Shown here: in pieces, positions 1 to 10,610 of the stretch
How positions within the stretch are numbered: position 1 is the stretch's first letter
Layout of the letters: each line of letters starts with the position of its first letter
Source of the DNA: Rhabditoides inermis
Taxonomy: Eukaryota; Nematoda; Chromadorea; Rhabditida; Rhabditidae
Direction: 5' to 3'
NCBI GenBank assembly: GCA_963966185.1
Contig: CAWZYM010000183.1
Coordinates: 270,501 to 334,500, forward strand
Length of the DNA: 64,000 nucleotides
Made by a program: the position numbers and the translations under genes
The notes under the pieces: model-generated
What the model was told of the DNA's origin: nothing
Seen by the model: the letters and a program-made list of their open reading frames with translations, nothing else
The model's database searches: none

Positions 1-88
1 AACAAGTAGTGTCCAAAACGTTAATTTATGGTATGGTCCTACTTGCGGAACATAGTGATGTGTAGTGATAAATCAATATCGATTGCAG

Positions 89-567
89 GCAAGTGCGGTT
101 CTTGCTGGGCGTTCGCCTCCACTGCCACCGTCGAAGCCGCCTGGGCAATCAAGGACGGACAGATGAGGAACCTGTCGGGTGCGTATTGATTCATTCATTT
201 ATTGATCGATTTTCAGGGAAAAATGTCTTCCTGAAAAAAATGAAAATGTCTTCCGTACCGTCGCTGTGTGTCTATTCTAACCGAATTTACAGAATATTTT
301 CTTCCACAGACGTATGCCATGTTGTCCAGGATAACTCATATATTTTGATTCACACTTACCATTTGCCTATTCACAGTTACCCATGTAGTCATATGAAGTC
401 AAGTACCTGATGAGACTGATGACTCATTCATTCACAAAACATATTATTGTTAGGTAGAAAACAAAAAGGCACAATGATCGTTCGATCTTTCAGAGCAGAC
501 CCTTCTCGATTGCGACCTCGCTGATGATGCGTGCGACGGAGGAAACGAGGACAGGGCTTTCCGGTAG

Positions 568-617
<50 letters not shown>

Positions 618-2099
618 CTCCCCATCTCCCTTCTCCCAGTACCTAGCTGGTGGTATCGATTGATTATCGATTCCCTTCAGCTTCATCCACCGCCACGGTC
701 TGTTCGACAACGACGTGTACCCGTACCAGGCGCACCGCCAGAACGGATGTCTGGCTGAGGGCACCCACACCACCAAGATAGAGGTGGGCACGGAGAAAAG
801 GGGAAGAGTGGGCGCGTCCTAGCTGGTCCGCCGCCGTCACGCCGTCTTGTTTCCGCCACAACGCCGCCTTTTGTCGCCATTTCACCGCCTTCCATGCCTT
901 CCTTCCGCCTTCTCTCCGCCATTCGGTCGTCGCGCACGTGCAGTCCATCGATATCACTCATTTGGCAGCGCGCCGATCACCAAATGGCGGAGAGAAGGCG
1001 GAGGAAGGCGGTGGAACAACGGCGGAAAAGCGGCCTTGTGGCGGAGAGAAGTGTTTCATCGACACTATTCGGTTTCCTACCACCAAGATCGTAGTGAGGA
1101 CTGAGTGAACGAGAAAGATATAGGGGACATTTTTTTCTCCAGAGAATCGGTATTAGGCAGAGAAATCAATCAGAACAACCGCGCATAGTCAAAACGATCT
1201 CTAGAATGCGGTTATCTACGTGCATTTGTACATCATAAGCTCGTTGATTGAGTATTTGAGTATGGATTTATCGATTTCAGATCGCGTACTTCCTGCACCA
1301 GGACGAGGACTCGATCATCGACTGGCTCGTCAACTACGGACCCGTCAACATCGGTAAGCACGGATCGAGTGACTCTTCTTTCATCCTTTCCAACACAATA
1401 CCAACACGCGCGCGCGCCTTCTAGTGTTACCATACGTTTCGGACAAGGCACAATTGACGATAATATGATAATGTGGTAATGTGATACGCGATACGTCGAA
1501 AATGATGAAAAATGACGTGTATTTCAAGGCATGTCCGTGATCCAGCCGATGCGTTCCTACAAGGGAGGAGTGTTCACGCCCAGCGAGTACGCATGCCAGA
1601 ACGAGGTGAGTAATGTAAACAAGTAAACAAGTATGTAAAAGTAGACAAGTAAACAAACACAGTGAACCATTAAAAAGTACACAAGTGAACAAACGGTAAA
1701 CAGGTGATCGGTCTGCACGCTCTTCTCATTGTGGGATACGGCACGAGCGAGCAGGGAGAAAAGTATTGGATCATCAAGAACAGGTGAACACACACAGAAA
1801 ACGTATTCTTTCAAATCCAAGACGCATTCGATAGCTGACTCGCGGTGGTTCGCTATTTTCTTTCAACCCCACAGCAACTGAATATCTCCTCGCTTTCCAA
1901 GTAAGACCACGATTTTGTAGTATATAACCTATTAACTTGAGTAAGAGTAAGTACACATTTTAGAAGCGAGAACAAAATACAAAATATGTGTTTTTCCAGC
2001 TGGGGCCAGGACTATGGAGTGGAGAACGGCTACATCTACTTTGCCCGCGGAATCAACGCGTGCGGCGTCGAGATGGAGCCTATCGGAATCATCGCCTAG
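89..2099 (+). CDS. Papain-family (C1A) cysteine protease, 3' part
   Basis: Seven exons join in phase: 89-178, 494-563, 681-783, 1281-1353, 1529-1605, 1704-1783, 2000-2099 (TAG). The product would be a secreted or lysosomal cathepsin-type endopeptidase. The first exon carries CGSCWAF with the catalytic Cys codon at 103-105. The second has LLDCD and CDGGN, usual after the active site. The sixth has GLHALLIVGYG with the catalytic His codon at 1716-1718, and KNS|WG spans the last junction with the catalytic Asn at 1779-1781. So the whole triad is present. The signal peptide, propeptide and the oxyanion Gln region lie upstream of the window, so the gene is 5' partial here. The acceptor at 1528 (TTCAAG) is atypical but needed to keep phase. 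Cathepsin L-like subgroup is my guess from the C-terminal end (ACGVE...); a divergent nematode C1A group is equally possible. No lesions seen. Confidence 0.88.
568..612. repeat. (CT)n microsatellite
   Basis: Uninterrupted CT dinucleotides in the second intron of the protease gene, just after the donor at 564. Confidence 0.95.
905..1001. repeat. Inverted repeat in protease intron
   Basis: Arms 905-923 and 983-1001 are perfect 19-bp reverse complements (CCGCCTTCTCTCCGCCATT on the left), within a wider CCGCC/GGCGG-rich foldback spanning about 845-1055. A transcript would fold into a long hairpin inside the intron between the exons ending at 783 and starting at 1281. Confidence 0.8.
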
Positions 2100-2341
2100 A
2101 TTATCGACTTATCGAATTTTTTTTTTAAATTGACAACACATTGTTGAAAGAAGTTTGACGAGTAGAGTAATGTATGCCGATAAAACGTGTTCGCGTGTGT
2201 GAACGTTTGAATTGTATGTGCTGAAATATCCTTTTCGAATCCCCAGATAGACATACGATCACATCAAGCTCTCTCCCTCCCCCCTCTCTCTCTCCCTCTC
2301 TTTCTCTCTTTCACTCTCTGTCTGTCTCTCTGTCTGTCTGC

Positions 2342-2387
<46 letters not shown>

Positions 2388-3248
2388 TTATCAACATCTA
2401 CTTTTTTTTATTCACTTTATAGTCCGCAACACGTGGATGTCACATATGACATGGCAGTTTATACCTGTAGTTTTTCGTCACAGTTTATACTTTCAGTTTA
2501 TTAGGAAGGTTTATAAAGGCATCGATATCAAACGATATCTCTGTGTTACCGTCACTAAACAAACTCCGAAGATAACTAGTGGTTATCGATCGATTCATCG
2601 ATTCACTTGATTTCGTTTTGTCATTTGACCTGGGTGGGTACGAAACAATAAGCTCACCGGAAAAAAAACTTGACCTCTGCAGTTCTTCAGTATTTGAGAA
2701 TATGTACTTCAATGCTCCTTCAGTTTGAGAATCCATCTTTTGCCACATTACAGCTGCCCACTGATTTTAGTCGTTCCTGTGCCCAAAAAAGCTTTGTATG
2801 ATTGCGGACAGAATCTGCCCAGCGGATGACATGGGTTAGCAGCCTTCCGGATTCTTTAGTGACGTTGCGCGGCGGCCTCCAATCGGTATTCGCACTCGGA
2901 CGCATCCAGATCGCACATCGCGCACAGATGCCTGGGACACTCACTGTACAGGCAACGAGACGAGGGACCGAGCAGCGAGAACAAACGAGCGAGATCCGGG
3001 CTGGCCAATCCGATCTCCTACATGGCGCGAAGCAAACATAGATGAATGGACGGGCGATGGACAAAACAGTCACTAAGACTCCCTCCATTCGAAATACTGT
3101 ACGGGGTAAATCAGTACAAGCGAGAAGCGCGCCATCTCTATTTACAATGTGATTTGTACACTGAAATACACGCGTACAGTACAATAAAAAATGGGTTTTT
3201 TGGTACTGTGAACTGATTGTTCATATTGTAGAATGCAAAAACCCAGCA
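2100..3248. other. Intergenic region with CT tract
   Basis: Downstream of the protease stop. It contains a CT-rich microsatellite at about 2268-2390 and short AT-rich sequence. An open minus frame at 2485-2748 and another at 2720-3184 have no motif I recognise and no supporting splice context, so I do not call them genes. Confidence 0.6.
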
Positions 3249-3524
3249 GTGTCTGTGAAAGACATATCGGACAGAAACGGATGGGGCACGCACCGTACTC
3301 GATGCGACGACTGCGATCTGGACACCCACGGATCGCGCGAGAATCAGCAAAACCAGACTGCTGGGAGTGTTACAGGTGTGCTTAACAAACATGTGTTCAT
3401 GATTTTATTGATAATTCAGCACTCGTCTCTCGTTTCTCCAATATTGTTTGGCTTGTTGGCCTGTAGCAGTGTGATGGCAATTGTAATTGCAATTATCTAT
3501 CTTCGAAAAAGAAAACAGAAATGA
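3249..3524 (+). CDS. Possible C-terminal membrane-anchored protein fragment
   Basis: Open frame of 91 codons. Residues about 1-45 are polar, with several Cys and an NQT glycosylation site. The end has a hydrophobic stretch (about residues 62-84, SPILFGLLACSSVMAIVIA) followed by RKRKQK and a stop, as in a type I membrane protein tail with a basic stop-transfer end. A possible acceptor (TTGTAG) lies just upstream at about 3230, so this could be a last exon with upstream exons not found. A donor-like GT at 3379 and acceptor-like CAG at 3419 do not give a matching phase, so I read it unspliced. No family recognised. It may be a chance ORF. Confidence 0.25.
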   Translation: MSVKDISDRNGWGTHRTRCDDCDLDTHGSRENQQNQTAGSVTGVLNKHVFMILLIIQHSSLVSPILFGLLACSSVMAIVIAIIYLRKRKQK

Positions 3525-3704
3525 CATCCGTAAAAAGAAGACAACTTGTAGAAATGAGTAGTGTTTATAGTAAAAGTAATAAATGGCTGTAACTCCGATC
3601 AGAGGCGGAATTTCGAATTGAACGAAAAGAGATATTTGCTGTTCACAGTAGTCTGCATCTCTCTCTCCGACCTCTCTCTCACTCCCTCTCACACATACTT
3701 ACTA

Positions 3705-3870
3705 TCTTTCTTTCACTATCTTTCCCTCCCTCCCTCCTTTCTCTCGCACCACCTTGTGACTCTGGATCCAGCGGGCAATACAGGCATCGGCTGCTGCTGG
3801 GGAGAGGTAGTGATGGGCGTGGCTGCGATGGGTCGTGGGTTCAGCTCTTTCTCTAGAGTAGCCTCCATGC
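3705..3870 (+). repeat. Dispersed repeat, direct copy at 29,055-29,215
   Basis: A roughly 150-bp segment (CCCTCCTTTCTCTCGCACCACCTTG through TGATGGGCGTGGCT) recurs in the same orientation at 29,080-29,210. Both copies follow a CT-rich tract. Its nature is unknown; it is likely part of a repeat family. Confidence 0.7.
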
Positions 3871-3916
3871 GGTATTCACGAAGCACGAACAATGTGATTT
3901 TATTCTGCTTCATGTT

Positions 3917-3944
3917 CTCTCTCTCTCTCTCTCTCTCCTCTTCA
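3917..3944. repeat. (CT)n microsatellite
   Basis: Short CT dinucleotide run in the intergenic stretch before the charged-protein gene. Confidence 0.9.
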
Positions 3945-4336
3945 TCAAAACTTGCAACCGTTTTTTTAGTTATGTAAATTTCGAGAGACATCACGTAGCA
4001 TCTTTAGAGAATCTTCTCCCTTCTTCCAAACAGAGTATGCGGCCTTGATTTGTCTTCGAACGCGTGAGCCATATATGGACCACGTTGCCTCTAACGTCGA
4101 ACGTTCTCGAACTTCTCTCGACCATTTGCATACTTGCTTACGGTTGATCCATTCGTCATCATCACGTTGCGAAAAAAAACCGTCTCTTCCGGTCGCGGCG
4201 GTGACTTTCATTGTCGTCGGTTGGTCATTCGAAGAAGCGCGTCTATCACTTACATTTTAGAATATTGCAGTAGTTAGCATGCGTTCTGAAAACGTACATA
4301 AGCTGTCGACCGGTTTGCCGGAACACACATAGTCGC

Positions 4337-5292
4337 ATGGAAAATACATCGACAGCGCTCAAGAACAAGGTACTGTCAGCTGTCTCTTTCGCCTTCCCCC
4401 ACTACTTCCACTCATTTCTCATCTACAGGACGCGATGTCTGCGTCGGCTGGCTGCTGTGGGCGGGACGCGCCGGACGAGGAAGAGGAGAGGCACAAACAA
4501 GAACAGGTACTCGAGAGCACTCTCTCTCTCTCCCATTCCAACTCGACTATCGACTGATTATCGATCGATATGTGATTTCGTGAAAAAGTACGGTAGAGGA
4601 ATACTGTCGTGACCGGGGGCACGACCAACCATGTTCCCAATATCATCCGTTTACTGTTCTCAACCACTTCAACCAAGCGAATACTATCGCAACTATATAT
4701 TTTCTTTAAAAAGTACTTGCGTAAAGAGGTTCACTTTGTCTTAACCCAATGCAACAAAAGCACATGCATTAAACATAAAACGTTTACAAATACTAACACA
4801 AACCTGCGCATACCGGACTTTTGAAGTAACATTTTAAATACTTATGAGGATACAAAAAATTATAAATAACGTCAATATTAGGAGAGAGAGAGAGAGGGGA
4901 GAGAGAGAGAGAGGCGCAGGTTTGTGTTAGTATTTGTAAACGTTTTATGTTTAATGCATGTGCTTTTGTTGCATTGGGTTAAGACAAAGTGAACCTCTTT
5001 ACGCAAGTACTTTTTAAAGAAAATGTATGTGCTTTTGTTAAATTTCATTGAAATTTTTACTATACGCTGAAGTATGACTACTCATCTTTACGTCTCACTG
5101 TCTCACTATCTCACTGATTTCTCTCCCTTCTCCCGCTATTGTTCTCTCTCTCTCTCACTCACATACTCACTCACTCACTCAGTCACTCACTCACTCACTC
5201 ACTCACTCACTCTCTTCCCCCCCCGCTCTCTCTCGCTCTCTTCTTTCTCCCCTGTTCTTTCTCTCTCTGCTCTCTCTCTGCTCTCTCTCTCT

Positions 5293-5328
<36 letters not shown>

Positions 5329-7050
5329 CTCTCTCTCTCTTTGAAGATCACAAGTATTCACGAATTGTCGTTACGTTTCACAAAACGTTTTCACATGTTT
5401 TCTACCAGTCGGTTTTGCGCCTCGTCCTGGTTATAGTGAGCTAGCCAAAATATGCAAACCCGGCGCGACTTAGACGCTGGCGGCGGCAAGGCTGGCTACA
5501 CGCTGGGTGCAAGTTGGGTGCACGTTGGAAAAAGTCGGCGGTCAGCGTGACGGGAAGGAAGGAAGGAAGCGCTGGCCTCTCGCCTCTTGGGTGCGCGCGA
5601 TCGCTCATAACTTCTTTCGGAGAAAAGATACAAAGATGCCACCGACCAGCGAAATGGCCTACGGAACGGTGCGAATCTAACTAACATGGTTTGGATGAGT
5701 TTACAGGATTGCTAACATGACCTTTGGGTATCGCTTATTGAAAATTCTGGCGCGAGCCCTATCCTAAGCCAAAAGAGAGGGCGCTGCGCGCCCTCTCTAA
5801 TATATATCATATATAAGTTTATATCACAACAACCATGCGAAATGTATCACAACTACATTGCACTGAAACAGACCGAATACATAAATATACATAAAAACAC
5901 ATGATTAATCGCCTTCACTGCGCCTCCCGCTCGCCGCTCCCAGCTGATCGCTGTCTCGTTGTGCGCCGACGACACCTCTCGCGCGCCAGCAGCTGTCCCT
6001 TGCGCCATCGGAGCGCCGTCGTCTGGAAGATTTCCGGATGAGTCTATTTGAGGTGCGCGAGTCAATCCCACCGCATTCTGTTGATTTGTCCCGCCTGCGT
6101 GCGGTCGACCCTTCTGTCCACAGAATCCCGTATTCTGAAGTTGTCGTTTATTGCGTTTCCGGTAGTCTCCGTATTGACTGTAGTCCTATTGTTGTTCCCC
6201 GACTAAGGTCAATTGTTGTTTCATATTCGCTAGTGTCTGTCTAGCCCGTTCCCCATCTTCCCGTGCTCCATCTATTGCGTCATAGTCAACTGTTCCCTGA
6301 GTACTGCTGTAACGTATTGTATTGTTGATTATTATCACCACTGCTATTGCTATTTGAATACGTTGTTCTAATAAAACAACTTGAACCACCACGAGTGAAC
6401 CCACCACTGGCCTCCTAAAAAAGAGCACATAACAATCGAACATCAATGATTGTCAATCAGTGATTAACATAATCCGACCACTGATCCCAATTTACTGTTT
6501 TCGGGCGTGTTACGAGTGTGAATCGAGTATCTACTATCCTCCACTGAACAAAGTACGGTAGAGGAATACGGTAGCATTCCAATCCGCTATCGACTGATTA
6601 TCGATCGATATGTAATTTCGTGAAAAAGTACGGTAGAGGAATACGGTAGCATTCCAATCCGCTATCGGCTGATTATCGATCGATATGTGATTTCGTGAAA
6701 AAGTACGGTAGAGGAATACGGTAACATTCCAATCCGCTATCGACTGATTATCGATCGATTACCGATGGATACGTTTCATTTGAGGGCGACACGGTGCCTT
6801 TCCTCCTTCCCCGCTTCGGCGTGCGCAGCGGCCACACCGACAACGACATCAAGTCCAAGTTCAACAACATGTACAAAACGTACAATCTGGAAAAGGAGGA
6901 GAAGAAGAAGGAGGAGAGGAGGAAGAAGGTGCAGAGGAGTGAAAGGCAGCGCACGCTGTGGGAGGCAAAGGTGTGATAGAGATTTCAGAGAGAGAGAGAG
7001 AGATTTCAGAGAGAGAGAGAGAGAGATTTCAGAGAGAGAGAGAGAGAGAT

Positions 7051-7149
<99 letters not shown>

Positions 7150-9508
7150 TGAGTAACCTAGGCCGAAGAACGCTCCAACGCGTGGGTTCGCCGAGCCTTG
7201 TCTCGGAAGAAGAAGGAGAACGACGACGATGACTTCCCGGCCCTTCCGGAGAAGATGGCTGTAGTACAGAAGATGGTCGACGGAGCGAAGATGGGGACAG
7301 AGGAGACGGGCGATGGAGAGAAGAAGGTAAACGAGTATGCACTCCCCTCAACCCCCTCCCTCTTTCTAACGGTCTCCTTCCTCCCTCTCCATCCCTCCCT
7401 CTCTCTCCCTCCCTCTCTCTCCCTACCCCACTCACCTCTTCCATATTCAGGCGTCGACTGTGGCGGTCTGTTCTGGTGGCTGCGGCGGGCGCGCGGAGGT
7501 CGGCCAGTTCGGAGGGCACAAACAACACTCGGTACGTATCCTGAAACGTAAACACACATGAAACGTAAACACGTATCCGTGTGCACATCTGAAACACTGA
7601 AACGCATACACATAGGGCATTGATTGATTTGTGATTATCTGTTTCCAGGGCGACACGGTGCCCGTCCGAACTGGTCCGACTGACGGGTGCAGTCACCAGA
7701 TGAGCATCGGCCACGGCGACAGTGGAGAGAGCAAGGAGGAGGAGAAGGAACAAGAAGAAGACAAGAAGAAAGAAGAGGAGGAGAAAGAGGATGAGAAGAA
7801 AGAGGAGGAAAAGAAAGAGGAAGAGAAGAAAGAGGAGGAAAAGAAAGAGGAAGAGAAGAAAGAGGAGGAAAAGAAAGAGGAAGAGAAGAAAGAGGAGGAA
7901 AAGAAAGAGGAAGAGAAGAACGAGGAGGAGAAGACACGCCAGACGCCTCTGATGCCTGGCACTTTTTCGGAGTATTGCCAGGCTATGGAGGGCTGGTTTT
8001 ACTCGGCGAATGAGACTGAGGAGAAGGCAAGGGAGAATGAAATGGTGAATAGCATCTCTCTCTCTTTCTCTCTCTCCCTCTCTCTCTCTCCCTCTGACTC
8101 ACATTCCACCATTAGACGACGGAGACGAAGCCAGCAGTGACAGTCAAGAACGATAGCAGTGCAAGCCAAGCATCGAAGGACTGTGAGGTGAGATTCGGCA
8201 CCTGACACGGGCAGCCCACGCACTTGTGGTGGCGGATTTTGATGCAATTAAGCACCTATACACAACTTTTTACGCTGAATCCGAATATGACCCTAACTTT
8301 TCCAAAATAGCACTTTGAAAAGGATTTGGACACGCACCGAATAGACTACCCTTGAAAACGACCGGTAAAACAACAGCGGCGTGGCGGAATGGTTAGTGAG
8401 TTAGGAAATCGGAAATGACGGTCGGCGGTTCTATCCTCGCCGCTGCCAGCAGTTTTTGCAGTTGCAGTAGATGTCTGGATAAGTGGATAATCACCCTTCT
8501 AAGTTCGTGACTCCGATCGAATATTGTTTCAAAGAAACTGGAAGGTCAAATGTCAAGCGTGCCCTTTAGCCTCATTAATAAAATGCCCAAAATGCGAAAA
8601 CTTCTATTGCTTAAATTGTATGGTTATGCAAAAATATCGTTTTAACAAGATTACAATGAACAGTTATGAGTTTGCTTTCGAGAATCTGTACTGCAAAAAA
8701 AAAAACAATGGCAGCGGCGAGGATAGAACTGCCGACCGTCATTTCCGATTTCCTAACTCACTAACCATTCCGCCACGCCGCTGTTGTTTGACAGGTCTCG
8801 GTGCGTGTCCAAATCCTCTTCAAAGTGCTATTTTGGAAAAGTTAGGGTCATATTCGGATTCAGCGTAAAAAAGTTGTGCTTAATTGCATCAAAAACCCGC
8901 CACCACAAGTGCGTGGGCTGCCCGTCTGAAACGTATTAATCGAACACATGCTGGTTCACGAACCAACACCTCTACCTACTTTCCGCCCTATCATTGGCAT
9001 GTTGTGCAGGTGTGGATGAGAGTGACGACGAGCGTTCCGTCTCCTCGTAAGAGCAACGGCAAGCAGGGCCGACGGCAGCGCGTCCAGCGGAGCGAGCGAC
9101 AGAGGACACTGTGGAAGGAGCTGGTGGGTGACTGTTTATAACAGAGACAATGTAACTAGGAACGGTGATACGAGAAGACTATAGAACGTCATTAACTCGC
9201 AAGACACTGAATTGTGCGCACTGCGCACTCATCGAGCCTATCACTAATACCCACCTCATCCTCATCTTCAGGAGAAGACACTCACGCGGGCGGGCCATCT
9301 CGACTATGCGACGGCCGTGTCGCAATGTGGTCTGCAGACAAAGGTGCATCGCGTAATAATCTGAAACGTACCTATCAGAGTATCATTTGTTCATCATATC
9401 TCTGTGATCAGGCCGGCGAAACGATGTTTCGCTCAGAGAAGACATCCACCAAGAAGAAAGAAGTGGTGCAGATTCGGTGGACGATAGGAGAAAAGAAGGT
9501 GTGTGTCT

Positions 9509-9554
<46 letters not shown>

Positions 9555-10574
9555 GGAGAGGGGATAGACGTGCATACCTTGTCACAGTGTCGGCGAGGCG
9601 AAGTGGGACGTGGCAGGGCCCGCAAGGCGATGCGCGCAGCTCTGCGAGCGTGGATGCTCTCCAGAAAGCAAGGCCACGACCAGGCGAGTCATCTGAAACA
9701 TGAAACAATCACACACGAAACAAACAGAAAAAAACGTTGAGTGAAACCATGTCTGCACGAAACAAACAGAAAAAAACGTTGAGTGAAACCATGTTTGCAC
9801 GAAACAAACAGAAAAAACGTTGAGTGAAACCAGGTCTGCATTCTTGCAGATGTCGTATGTACGCATCGGGATACGTCAGTCGATGCCGCAGGATATGCGC
9901 AAGCGAGGCGGTCGGTACGTGGAGTACCGCGACAAGTACGGAGTGAAATGGATGAGGGAGAGGAAGAGGAAGGGACAGACGCCGGTGCACGTCCCCCACT
10001 CTCTACCACACATGGAGCAGCAAGAGGTGCGAACTACATCACAATGTCCTGTGGCAATTGCACAAATACGTATCACCATTAGGCAAATCGCTGGTCGATG
10101 CTGCGAGACGAGGAGAGGAGCGAAAGCGAGTTTACACCGTATGAATCTGGCAAGACCCGCCACACCATGTTGAAGAAACGCGCGAAGAAGGAGAAGAAGA
10201 AGAAGGTTGGCAAGCAAATGCGAGTGAATGATAGAGATTGAGCAATATGTGATTACAGGCGTCGTCACTTGACGAACTCATCGCCTTCATAATGGACGAC
10301 TCCATAATCCACTCGAACAACGCACATGTATAGTTATAGTAGTAAAATCACGATTAATCGAATCATAATCGGTTGTAGAGCCAGAAGAGCGGACAAGCGC
10401 GCCACCGAGTGAGAAGAAGGCAGAGGAGTGCAGGAGTGAAAAAAGTGGTCAAGAAAGGAGAAGAGAAGAGGAAGCGAGCTGGCAGCAGGGCCAAAAAGAT
10501 GAAGCACGTGGACGAGCCACATCAGGTGAGCTACCTGAAACGTATTCATCCTATAGAGTACATGAGGACATTCG

Positions 10575-10610
<36 letters not shown>

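Noticed and set aside
2720..3184. 154-codon minus-strand ORF
   Set aside because: Cys/Arg-rich with no motif, no clean start context and no neighbouring exons; I could not separate it from chance.
6990..7050. Repeated GAGATTTCAG as alternative splice acceptors
   Set aside because: Four copies lie within the microsatellite far from the exon; the chosen acceptor at 7,159-7,161 keeps the frame. The copies look like repeat interruptions.
7052..7753. 233-codon minus-strand ORF
   Set aside because: It runs through the GA microsatellite and is antisense to three in-phase coding exons.
7693..7962. Minus-strand SSFFSS-repeat ORF
   Set aside because: Antisense of the KEEE codon repeat.
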